Assembly: GCF_013409505.1 (NCBI RefSeq)
Contig: NZ_JACCBN010000001.1
Location: 1,426,001 to 1,490,000, forward strand
DNA length: 64,000 nucleotides
Source of the DNA: Actinomycetospora corticicola
GTDB lineage: Bacteria; Actinomycetota; Actinomycetes; Mycobacteriales; Pseudonocardiaceae
Direction: 5' to 3'
In this document: one piece after another, positions 57,427 to 64,000 of the stretch
Numbering within the stretch: the stretch's first letter is position 1
Layout: every line of letters starts with the position of its first letter
Translations under genes and position numbers: made by a program
The notes under the pieces: generated by a model
What the model saw: the letters and a program-made list of their open reading frames with translations, nothing else
Database searches by the model: none
What the model was told of the DNA's origin: nothing

Positions 57427-57432
57427 CACACT
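57427..57432 (+). promoter_or_regulatory. Possible leaderless -10 box of hisB
   Basis: CACACT at 57427-57432 is followed by 6 nt and ATG 57439. The first base is off consensus, but the spacing equals that of hisD, hisH and hisF. Confidence 0.3.
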
Positions 57433-57438
57433 GGGGTC

Positions 57439-58047
57439 ATGAGCCGCACCGGGCGCGTGGAGCGCGTGACCAAGGAGTCGTCCGTCCTCGTCGAGATCGA
57501 CCTCGACGGGACGGGACGCACCGAGGTCGCGACCGGGGTGCCGTTCTTCGACCACATGCTCGACGCGCTCGGCAAGCACGGCAGCTTCGACCTGGTGGTG
57601 CGCGCGACCGGGGACGTGGAGATCGACGCCCACCACACCGTGGAGGACGTCGCCATCGTCCTCGGCCAGGCGCTGCGTCAGGCCCTCGGCGACAAGTCCG
57701 GCATCCGCCGCTTCGGCGACGCCTGGATCCCGATGGACGAGGCCCTCGCCCAGGCCGTCGTCGACGTCTCCGGTCGTCCGTACTGCGTGCACACCGGCGA
57801 GCCCGAGGTGATGACCGGGTTCGTGGTCGGCAACAACTACCCGACGGTGCTCAACCGGCACGTGTTCGAGTCGATCGCCTTCCACGCCGGGATCGCGCTG
57901 CACGTCCGCGTCACCGGCGGGCGGGACCCGCACCACATCACCGAGGCCGAGTACAAGGCGATCGCCCGGGCGCTGCGGGCGGCCACCGAGCCGGACGCCC
58001 GACTCGACGGCGGAACGGCGTCCACCAAGGGCGTGCTGGAGACGTGA
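57439..58047 (+). CDS. hisB: Imidazoleglycerol-phosphate dehydratase
   Basis: A 202-residue monofunctional IGPD (sixth step of histidine synthesis). It has the two metal-binding repeats [18 protein letters not shown] and [17 protein letters not shown], plus GVPFFDHML and RFG.A..PMDEAL. There is no phosphatase domain, as usual in actinobacteria. The stop overlaps a 53-residue membrane-protein frame by 4 bp. Confidence 0.96.
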   Translation: MSRTGRVERVTKESSVLVEIDLDGTGRTEVATGVPFFDHMLDALGKHGSFDLVVRATGDVEIDAHHTVEDVAIVLGQALRQALGDKSGIRRFGDAWIPMDEALAQAVVDVSGRPYCVHTGEPEVMTGFVVGNNYPTVLNRHVFESIAFHAGIALHVRVTGGRDPHHITEAEYKAIARALRAATEPDARLDGGTASTKGVLET

Positions 58048-58205
58048 GCGGTGCGCAGCTGGTGGCCGTCGGGCTGCTGGTCCTCGCCGGGTTCCTCATC
58101 GGCGGTGTGATCAGCTTCGGCCGCGAGCGCCGCTGGATCCCGGCGGGGATCCTCGCCCTGCTGTCCGTCCTGGCGGCGGTCGCGGCGGTCCTGCGCCTCG
58201 TGTGA
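58044..58205 (+). CDS. 53-residue membrane protein in the his cluster
   Basis: GTG 58044 overlaps the hisB stop (GTGA), and the frame ends at TGA 58203-58205. It has two hydrophobic helices (about 4-22 and 33-52) separated by [12 protein letters not shown], typical of a small integral membrane protein often seen between hisB and hisH in actinobacteria (from memory). Function unknown; the translational coupling supports it being real. Confidence 0.6.
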   Translation: MSGAQLVAVGLLVLAGFLIGGVISFGRERRWIPAGILALLSVLAAVAAVLRLV

Positions 58206-58287
58206 TCCGGCTCCCGCGCCGGCCTCCGGTCGTGCACGGTTGAACTCCCGTCCCCGGGGAACCAGAAACCGGGATCGCGACGCGGGG

Positions 58288-58968
58288 GTGGTGAGGGTGG
58301 AGACGCAGCACGGTGGCAGGGCGGCGTTCGCGGTCCGGGCCCGCGCGGCCACCAACCCGGCCGAGGTGCGCGAGGTCTACGACGAGTGGGCCCCCACCTA
58401 CGACGAGGACCTCTGCGGCCCGGCCGGGGACGACTACCCGCTGCCGGGCATCGTCGCCGACCTCGTGGCCCGGCTCGACGAGCCCGAGACCGACGTGCTC
58501 GACGCGGCCTGCGGCACCGGCCTGGTGGGCGCGGCGCTCGCCCGTCACGGGTTCACCTCCGTCGACGGCCTCGACATCTCACCCCGCATGATCGCCCGCG
58601 CCCGCTCCCGGACCCGCCGGGTCTACCACGACCTCGGGCCCGCCGACCTCACCCAACGTCTGCCCGGCGCCCCGGACAAGTTCGGCGTGGTGACCTGCGT
58701 GAACGCGCTCGAGGTGGGACACCTCGCGCCGACCGCCCTCGTGGAGTTCGCGCGGGTGGTGCACCGCGGCGGGCACATCGTCCTCACCGTGAGCACCGAC
58801 GGCTGGCCGGACGTCGAGCACCACCTGCGCCGCCTCGCCTCCCGCCGGATCGCCCGCGTGCTCGAGACCGGCGAGCACCCGCTGCACCCCTCCGCGGGCA
58901 GCCGCCACGTCGTCGCCGTGCTGGAGGTCGTCGCGGCGTCGGCCCCGACGGGCGGGCCCGGGTGGTGA
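58288..58968 (+). CDS. Class I SAM-dependent methyltransferase
   Basis: About 226 residues. The SAM-binding motif is VLDAACGTGLVGAALARHGF, with VDGLDISPRM and the NALEVGHLAP post-motif. YDEWAPTYDEDLCG near the start matches the Williams-Beuren-related methyltransferase group. GTG codons at 58288, 58291 and 58297 are all possible starts, and a longer frame from 58240 is less likely. It lies between hisB and hisH; the substrate is unknown. Confidence 0.75.
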   Translation: MVRVETQHGGRAAFAVRARAATNPAEVREVYDEWAPTYDEDLCGPAGDDYPLPGIVADLVARLDEPETDVLDAACGTGLVGAALARHGFTSVDGLDISPRMIARARSRTRRVYHDLGPADLTQRLPGAPDKFGVVTCVNALEVGHLAPTALVEFARVVHRGGHIVLTVSTDGWPDVEHHLRRLASRRIARVLETGEHPLHPSAGSRHVVAVLEVVAASAPTGGPGW

Positions 58969-59032
58969 GCGGCCCCGGGTGGTGACGGTGGGAGACGCAG
59001 CGCAGCGGAGCTCGACCGTCGGGCGTCGCGGA

Positions 59033-59038
59033 TAGGCT
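59033..59038 (+). promoter_or_regulatory. Leaderless -10 box of hisH
   Basis: TAGGCT is followed by 6 nt and ATG 59045. The same hexamer and spacing precede hisF. Confidence 0.5.
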
Positions 59039-59044
59039 GGGGGC

Positions 59045-59683
59045 ATGTCGACACCTCCCCACGTCGTCGTCCTGGACTACGGGTCGGGCAACCTGCGCTC
59101 CGCGGAGCGGGCGCTGGAGCGGGCGGGCGCGAAGGTCGAGGTGACCTCCGACTCGCGGGCCGCGATCGACGCCGACGGGCTGGTCGTCCCCGGCGTCGGC
59201 GCCTTCGCCGCGTGTGCGGCGGGCCTGCGGGCCGTCGGCGGCGAGCGGATCCTCGAGCAGCGGCTCGCCGGCGGGCGGCCGGTGCTCGGCATCTGCGTCG
59301 GGATGCAGGTGCTCTTCGAGCGCGGGGTGGAGTTCGGCGAGGAGGCCGACGGGGCCGGGCAGTGGCCGGGCACCGTCGAGAAGCTGCACGCCGACGTCCT
59401 GCCCCACATGGGTTGGAACACCGTCTCCGCCCCGGCCGACTCGCAGCTGTTCGCCGGCATGCCCGCCGACGAGCGCTTCTACTTCGTGCACTCCTTCGCC
59501 GCGAGGCGCTGGGAGATGGAGCCGGTGGAGCCGTTCACGCCCCCGAGGGTCACGTGGGCGCACCACGGGGAGGACTTCGTGGCGGCGGTGGAGAACGGGC
59601 CGCTCTGGGCCACACAGTTCCACCCCGAGAAGTCCGGCGACGCGGGGCGGCGCCTGCTGGAGAACTGGCTCGCGGTGCTCTAG
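59045..59683 (+). CDS. hisH: Imidazole glycerol phosphate synthase, glutamine amidotransferase subunit
   Basis: A 212-residue class I glutaminase that supplies ammonia to HisF. Catalytic C84 is in GICVGMQ, with His/Glu in [10 protein letters not shown] and the N-terminus [13 protein letters not shown]. It starts at ATG 59045 behind a leaderless -10 box. Its partner hisF lies 3.1 kb downstream beyond an inserted DGPF/sigma-factor module. Confidence 0.96.
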   Translation: MSTPPHVVVLDYGSGNLRSAERALERAGAKVEVTSDSRAAIDADGLVVPGVGAFAACAAGLRAVGGERILEQRLAGGRPVLGICVGMQVLFERGVEFGEEADGAGQWPGTVEKLHADVLPHMGWNTVSAPADSQLFAGMPADERFYFVHSFAARRWEMEPVEPFTPPRVTWAHHGEDFVAAVENGPLWATQFHPEKSGDAGRRLLENWLAVL

Positions 59684-59782
59684 AAGTTTTCTCGACGCCG
59701 GGTGTCGAAGACCCGTCGGCCCGTTCGACGCGTCGGTGCGGGCCGGGACGGACCCGGCCGCCGAGCACCGAGGAGCACTCCG

Positions 59783-60220
59783 ATGCGCTACCTGATGATG
59801 ATCCAGGCCCCCGAGTCCGCGATGGTCACCGAGCCGGACGACATGAACGCCGCCTTCGAGGCGATGGGCCGCTACAACACCGAGCTGGTCGAGGCCGGGG
59901 TGCTGCTGGCCGCCGAGGGCCTCGCGTCGAGCGCCGAGGGCTTCACGGTGACGAAGGAGGACCCGGCGTCGGAGGCGGCCACCGTCACGGACGGGCCCTT
60001 CACCGAGGCCAAGGAGCTGATCGCCGGCTTCTGGCTGCTCGACGTCGCGTCGCGGGTGGAGGCCGAGCAGTGGGCCCGGCGCTGCCCGGTCGGTTCCGGC
60101 GTGACCCTGGCCGTGCGCCGGGTGCACGAGTTCGACGAGTTCTCCGACGTCGCGTCGGCCGAGGTGATCGACGCCGAGGCCACCCTGCGGTCCCGGATCG
60201 CCGAGCGCAACGCCCGTTGA
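59783..60220 (+). CDS. DGPF-domain (YCII-related) protein 1
   Basis: A 145-residue YCII-type alpha/beta barrel with the signature DGPFTEAKELIAGFWLLDV. DGPF proteins are typical partners of ECF42-type sigma factors, with unknown enzymatic role. ATG 59783 follows GAGGAG. It is 22 bp from the next DGPF gene. Confidence 0.85.
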   Translation: MRYLMMIQAPESAMVTEPDDMNAAFEAMGRYNTELVEAGVLLAAEGLASSAEGFTVTKEDPASEAATVTDGPFTEAKELIAGFWLLDVASRVEAEQWARRCPVGSGVTLAVRRVHEFDEFSDVASAEVIDAEATLRSRIAERNAR

Positions 60221-60242
60221 CCGACCGGGGAGGATGCCCGAC

Positions 60243-60674
60243 ATGCGTTTCATGCTCGTCCTGACCTACGACGAGGCCGAGGCGGCCGGACGACCGCCGG
60301 AGCCGCAGATGTTCGAGGAGATGGGGCGGTTCAACCAGGCGATGGTGGACGCCGGTGTCCTGCTCGCGGGCGAGGGGCTCGCCCCCAGCGCGCAGGGCGC
60401 GATCGTCGCGTTCGGCGACGGCGAGGGGGAGGACCCCACCGTCACCGACGGGCCCTTCACCGAGATCAAGGAGCTCATCGGCGGGTTCTGGATCCTCCGG
60501 GTCGACTCGTTGGCCGACGCCGTCGGCTGGGCCCGTCGGGCGCCGTTCCGCCACGGCGAGCGTGTCCAGATCCGGCGGGTCTTCGACCCCGAGGACTTCG
60601 CGGGGGTGGCGCCCGACGAGGTGATCGAGGCCGAGGCACGGATGCGCTCCCAGGTGGACCAGCAGCAGACATGA
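60243..60674 (+). CDS. DGPF-domain (YCII-related) protein 2
   Basis: A 143-residue paralog of the preceding gene with DGPFTEIKELIGGFWILRV. ATG 60243 is preferred, since GGGGAGG lies 9 nt upstream; ATG 60234 would sit on that ribosome binding site. The stop overlaps the sigma-factor start by 4 bp (ATGA). Confidence 0.85.
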   Translation: MRFMLVLTYDEAEAAGRPPEPQMFEEMGRFNQAMVDAGVLLAGEGLAPSAQGAIVAFGDGEGEDPTVTDGPFTEIKELIGGFWILRVDSLADAVGWARRAPFRHGERVQIRRVFDPEDFAGVAPDEVIEAEARMRSQVDQQQT

Positions 60675-61951
60675 GTCCGTCCCGCGATCCCTTCGCGGTG
60701 CTCGACGCCGTGTGGCGGGCGGAGTCGGCGCGGATCGTGGCCGGCGTCGCGCGGGTGGTGCGCGACGTCGGCCTCGCCGAGGAGCTGGCCCACGACGCCC
60801 TCGTCGCGGCGCTCGAGCAGTGGCCGGCCGAGGGTGTGCCGGACAACCCCGGGGCATGGCTGGCCGCCACGGCCCGGCGGCGGGCGATCGACACGATCCG
60901 GCGGGAGCAGACCTTCGCGCGCAAGGCCGAGGAGGTGGGTCGCGCGGAGTCCCACCGGGTGGCGCCGGACGCCGCCGACGTGGTGGCCGACCCGACGCGC
61001 ACGGTCGGCGACGACGTACTCGCGCTGCTGTTCGCCACCTGCCACCCGGTCCTCGCCCGCGAGTCCCGGGTGGCGTTGACGCTGCGGCTCTTCGGCGGCC
61101 TGACCACCGACGAGATCGCCCGCGGCCTGCTGGTCGCCTCCACCACGGTGGGGCAGCGCATCTCGCGGGCCAAGAAGCGGCTCTCGGCGCAGGGTGTCGA
61201 GCTGGAGATCCCGTCGGGGGAGGAGCTGCCCGCCCGGCTGGGCGCGGTCCTCGAGGTCGTCTACCTGGTGTTCAACGAGGGCTACACCGCGACGGCCGGT
61301 GCGGACTGGATGCGTCACGACCTGTGCGACGAGGCGATGCGGCTCGGCCGACGGCTGGCGGCGCTGCTCCCCGCCCGGCCCGAGGTGCACGGCCTGCTCG
61401 CGCTGCTCGAACTGCAGGCCTCCCGGTTGCGGGCGCGGACCGGCCCGGACGGGCGCCCGGTGCTGCTCGCCGACCAGGACCGCGGCCGCTGGGACCGGGT
61501 GCTCGTCCACCGCGGGCTCGCCGGGCTGGACCGCGCCCGCTCCCTCGGGGGCGCCGACGCCTACACCCTCCAGGCGGCCATCGCGGCCGAGCACGCACGC
61601 GCCGGCAGCGTGGCCGCCACCGACTGGGCCCGGCTCGCCGAGCTCTACGGCGAGCTGGCCGCGGTCGCCCCGTCCCCGGTGGTGGAGCTGAACCGGGCCG
61701 TCGTCGTGGGCCGCGCGTCCGGACCGGCGGCGGCGCTCGCGATCGTCGACGGGCTGCGCGACGACCCGGCCCTGGCCCGCTACCACCTGCTCCCGGCCGT
61801 CCGGGCGGACCTGCTCGTCCAGCTCGACCGCCCGGCCGACGCCGCGATGGAGCTGGAACGGGCGGCGGAGCTCGCGTCGAACCAGGCGGAGCGCGAGCTC
61901 CTGGCCCGGCGTCTGGAGGATCTGCGGGAGTCGTCGCTCGGGTCCCGATGA
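60671..61951 (+). CDS. ECF42-type RNA polymerase sigma factor with TPR-like C-terminus
   Basis: 426 residues. Sigma region 2 (about 15-80, [30 protein letters not shown]) and region 4 (about 115-165, [32 protein letters not shown]) are followed by about 250 residues of helical repeats ending [19 protein letters not shown]. This large C-terminal extension replaces an anti-sigma factor in ECF42 proteins (family knowledge). It is coupled to two DGPF genes upstream. No promoter motif for it was recognised. Confidence 0.88.
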   Translation: MSPSRDPFAVLDAVWRAESARIVAGVARVVRDVGLAEELAHDALVAALEQWPAEGVPDNPGAWLAATARRRAIDTIRREQTFARKAEEVGRAESHRVAPDAADVVADPTRTVGDDVLALLFATCHPVLARESRVALTLRLFGGLTTDEIARGLLVASTTVGQRISRAKKRLSAQGVELEIPSGEELPARLGAVLEVVYLVFNEGYTATAGADWMRHDLCDEAMRLGRRLAALLPARPEVHGLLALLELQASRLRARTGPDGRPVLLADQDRGRWDRVLVHRGLAGLDRARSLGGADAYTLQAAIAAEHARAGSVAATDWARLAELYGELAAVAPSPVVELNRAVVVGRASGPAAALAIVDGLRDDPALARYHLLPAVRADLLVQLDRPADAAMELERAAELASNQAERELLARRLEDLRESSLGSR

Positions 61952-61983
61952 CGCCGGGCGCGGGGCCCGTGGAGGCGGGCGAT

Positions 61984-61989
61984 TACGAT
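61984..61989 (+). promoter_or_regulatory. Possible -10 box of hisA/priA
   Basis: TACGAT is followed by 8 nt and GTG 61998, with no ribosome binding site. Confidence 0.35.
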
Positions 61990-61997
61990 CACGGGCC

Positions 61998-62741
61998 GTG
62001 AGCTTCGACCTGCTGCCCGCCGTCGACGTCGTCGCCGGCCAGGCCGTCCGCCTCGTCCAGGGCGAGGCCGGCACCGAGACCGGGTACGGCGACCCCCTGG
62101 AGGCGGCGCGCGGCTGGGTCGACGACGGGGCCCGCTGGATCCACCTCGTCGACCTCGACGCCGCGTTCCGGCGCGGGTCGAACGCCGACCTGCTGGCGTC
62201 GCTGGTGGCCGCCACCCCGGTGAACGTCGAGCTCTCGGGCGGCATCCGGGACGACGAGTCGCTGCGCCGCGCGCTCGCCACCGGGTGCGCCCGGGTCAAC
62301 ATCGGCACCGCGGCCCTCGAGGACCCGGAGTGGTGCGCGAAGGCCATCGCGGAGTTCGGGGACCGGGTGGCGGTCGGGCTCGACGTGAAGATTCGCGACG
62401 GGGAGCACCGGCTCGCCGCCCGCGGGTGGGTGTCCGACGGCGGGGACCTGTGGGACGTCCTCGCCCGGCTCGACGCCGAGGGGTGCTCCCGCTACGTCGT
62501 CACCGACGTGGGCCGCGACGGCACGCTGACCGGCCCGAACACCGAGCTGCTGACCGCCGTCTGCGAGCGCACCTCCGCGCCCGTGGTCGCCAGCGGCGGG
62601 GTCGCGACCCTCGACGACGTCCGCGCGCTCGCGGCGCTCGCCCCGCAGGGGGTGGAGGGCGCCATCGTCGGTAAGGCGCTCTACGCGGGGGCGTTCACCC
62701 TGCCCGAAGCGCTCGACGCCGCGGCGCGTCCGGCTCAGTAG
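61998..62741 (+). CDS. priA: Phosphoribosyl isomerase A (HisA/TrpF, PriA)
   Basis: A 247-residue (beta/alpha)8 barrel with [29 protein letters not shown], catalytic Asp in LPAVD, and [15 protein letters not shown]. In actinobacteria this enzyme isomerises both ProFAR (histidine) and PRA (tryptophan), so it links the his locus to tryptophan supply. It starts at GTG 61998. The stop TAG is the first half of the hisF -10 box. Confidence 0.93.
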   Translation: MSFDLLPAVDVVAGQAVRLVQGEAGTETGYGDPLEAARGWVDDGARWIHLVDLDAAFRRGSNADLLASLVAATPVNVELSGGIRDDESLRRALATGCARVNIGTAALEDPEWCAKAIAEFGDRVAVGLDVKIRDGEHRLAARGWVSDGGDLWDVLARLDAEGCSRYVVTDVGRDGTLTGPNTELLTAVCERTSAPVVASGGVATLDDVRALAALAPQGVEGAIVGKALYAGAFTLPEALDAAARPAQ

Positions 62742-62744
62742 GCT
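62739..62744 (+). promoter_or_regulatory. Leaderless -10 box of hisF overlapping the priA stop
   Basis: TAGGCT (62739-62744) begins with the priA TAG stop and is followed by 6 nt and ATG 62751. Confidence 0.5.
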
Positions 62745-62750
62745 GATCGC

Positions 62751-63524
62751 ATGGGTGTGGCCGTCCGTGTGATCCCCTGCCTGGACGTCGACGCCGGGCG
62801 CGTGGTCAAGGGCGTCAACTTCGTCGACCTCCGCGACGCCGGGGACCCGGTGGAGATGGCGCGGCTCTACGACGCCGAGGGCGCCGACGAGCTCACGTTC
62901 CTCGACGTCAGCGCCTCGTCCGGCGAGCGCGAGACCACCTACGACGTCGTCCGGCGCACCGCCGAGCAGGTCTTCATCCCGCTGACCGTGGGCGGGGGCG
63001 TGCGGACCAACGAGGACATCGACAAGCTCCTGCGCGCCGGGGCCGACAAGGTCGGCATCAACACCGCCGCGATCGCGCGCCCCGAGTTCCTCGGGGAGTC
63101 GAGCCGCCGCTACGGCTCGCAGTGCATCGTGCTCTCCGTGGACGCCCGCCGGGTGCCGGCCGACGGGAAGCCGACACCCTCGGGCTTCGAGGTGACCACC
63201 CACGGCGGCCGACGGGGCACCGGCATCGACGCGTTGGAGTGGGCGCAGCGCGGTGCCGAGCTCGGCGTCGGGGAGATCCTGCTGAACTCGATGGACGCCG
63301 ACGGCACGAAGAACGGGTTCGACCTGGAGATGCTCCGCCGGGTCCGGGCGCTGGTGGACGTGCCGGTGATCGCGTCGGGCGGGGCCGGTGCGGTCGAGCA
63401 CTTCGCCCCGGCCGTGGAGGCGGGCGCCGACGCGGTGCTGGCGGCCAGCGTGTTCCACTTCGGCATGATGCGGATCGGCGAGGTCAAGGACGCCCTGCGG
63501 GAGTCCGGGGTGGAGGTCCGATGA
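62751..63524 (+). CDS. hisF: Imidazole glycerol phosphate synthase cyclase subunit
   Basis: A 257-residue (beta/alpha)8 barrel with [19 protein letters not shown] (catalytic Asp), [28 protein letters not shown] (second catalytic Asp) and [13 protein letters not shown]. It cyclises PRFAR with ammonia from HisH to IGP and AICAR. It starts at ATG 62751 and overlaps hisI by 4 bp. Confidence 0.97.
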   Translation: MGVAVRVIPCLDVDAGRVVKGVNFVDLRDAGDPVEMARLYDAEGADELTFLDVSASSGERETTYDVVRRTAEQVFIPLTVGGGVRTNEDIDKLLRAGADKVGINTAAIARPEFLGESSRRYGSQCIVLSVDARRVPADGKPTPSGFEVTTHGGRRGTGIDALEWAQRGAELGVGEILLNSMDADGTKNGFDLEMLRRVRALVDVPVIASGGAGAVEHFAPAVEAGADAVLAASVFHFGMMRIGEVKDALRESGVEVR

Positions 63525-63871
63525 CCACGATGTCGCCCGAGCTCGCGGCGCGGGTGCGCTGGAACGCCGACGGCCTGGTGTGCGCGGTGGTCCAGCAGTA
63601 CGACACCCGCGAGGTCCTCATGGTCGCGTGGATGTCCGACCAGGCCCTCACCCGCACCCTCGAGACCCGCGAGGCCACCTACTGGTCCCGCTCCCGCCAG
63701 GAGCTCTGGATCAAGGGCGCCACCAGCGGCCACACCCAGGCGGTGCACGAGGTGCGGCTCGACTGCGACGGCGACACCCTGCTGGTGCTCGTCGACCAGC
63801 AGGGCGCGGCCTGTCACACCGGCGACCGCACCTGCTTCGACGCCGACGTGCTGCTCGCCGACGGGGCCTGA
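63521..63871 (+). CDS. hisI: Phosphoribosyl-AMP cyclohydrolase
   Basis: A 116-residue zinc enzyme (third step of the pathway) with [42 protein letters not shown] and the zinc ligands [29 protein letters not shown] 63521 overlaps the hisF stop (ATGA). There is no HisE fusion. hisG and hisE are not in the window. Confidence 0.96.
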   Translation: MTTMSPELAARVRWNADGLVCAVVQQYDTREVLMVAWMSDQALTRTLETREATYWSRSRQELWIKGATSGHTQAVHEVRLDCDGDTLLVLVDQQGAACHTGDRTCFDADVLLADGA

Positions 63872-64000
63872 GCGGGCGGAGCCTGACCCGGCGCCCGGGC
63901 GGCCGCCGTCGCCCGCAGCGCGGTGACGGCCGCGCGGACCGCCGGGGTCTCCCGGTCGGTCCGCCACACGGCGTCCACGGTGCGGGCGAGCACGGGCGTC
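63814..64000 (-). CDS. Partial gene, probable LysR-type regulator C-terminus
   Basis: A leftward frame enters from the right edge and reads [22 protein letters not shown] and [10 protein letters not shown], a common C-terminal pattern of LysR substrate-binding domains, before a low-complexity tail ending at a stop at 63814-63816. The tail overlaps hisI, so the true C-terminus may be read differently. The start lies outside the window. Confidence 0.4.
   Translation of the reverse strand, partial: TPVLARTVDAVWRTDRETPAVRAAVTALRATAAARAPGQAPPAQAPSASSTSASKQVRSPV

Noticed and set aside
59684-59782. AT-containing stretch after hisH (around 59684-59700) as an insertion scar or att site
   Set aside because: Only a short AGAA/TTCT symmetry is present; no direct repeat or integrase gene is nearby.

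Overview
The window is very GC-rich, densely coded chromosome with short intergenic gaps. It has many GTG starts, 4-bp GTGA/ATGA stop-start overlaps, and several start codons 6-8 nt behind a TANNNT -10 box (leaderless transcripts). Gene content (a PriA-type HisA, paired citrate synthases of which one carries a helix-turn-helix, GAF-ANTAR and PucR-type regulators, an SCO6745-family protein, ECF/DGPF genes, TypA) indicates an actinobacterium. Pseudonocardiales is my best guess, but that placement is inference. No rRNA, tRNA, CRISPR array, insertion sequence or prophage is recognisable.

Layout. 0-4.4 kb: GNAT acetyltransferase, AcoR-like GAF regulator, a butanediol/acetoin dehydrogenase pair, and an ACT-domain protein behind a leader peptide. 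4.4-11.5 kb: DUF3291 protein, an unusual two-AAA Clp ATPase, glmS, and two divergent citrate synthases. 11.7-27.9 kb: a stress and carbohydrate region with a DJ-1/PfpI protein, three formaldehyde-dehydrogenase-like zinc dehydrogenases (two of them next to SRPBCC-like proteins), a GlsB-type membrane protein, glycogen debranching enzyme, HtrA protease, glycosyltransferase, PucR and GAF-ANTAR regulators, and membrane or hypothetical proteins. 28.0-36.4 kb: two ABC-2 export systems facing away from each other. In one of them the ATPase is fused to a secreted S15-type hydrolase. Between them lies a TerC-family gene behind a probable manganese (yybP-ykoY) riboswitch. 36.4-49.3 kb: Dyp peroxidase, ClC channel with MarR regulator, lipase-like hydrolase, FAD oxidoreductase, typA, DedA, gnd, secreted GH12 glucanase, and an NADPH:FMN reductase.

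49.4-63.9 kb: the histidine pathway (hisD, C, B, H, A, F, I), interrupted twice. Between hisC and hisB sit a flavin amine oxidase, a PrnA-type FAD-dependent tryptophan halogenase with its catalytic Lys/Glu and the tryptophan-pocket residues I could align by eye conserved, a cupin protein, an XRE-cupin regulator, and a thioredoxin-reductase-like/methyltransferase fusion. Between hisH and hisA sit two DGPF (YCII) proteins and an ECF42-type sigma factor. A partial, probably LysR-type gene leaves the window at the right end.

The strongest candidates for something new are the halogenase/amine-oxidase module inside the histidine locus, the single-chain secreted-hydrolase/ABC-ATPase exporter, the leaderless leader peptide in front of an ACT-only protein, and a family of long inverted repeats found at gene 3' ends.
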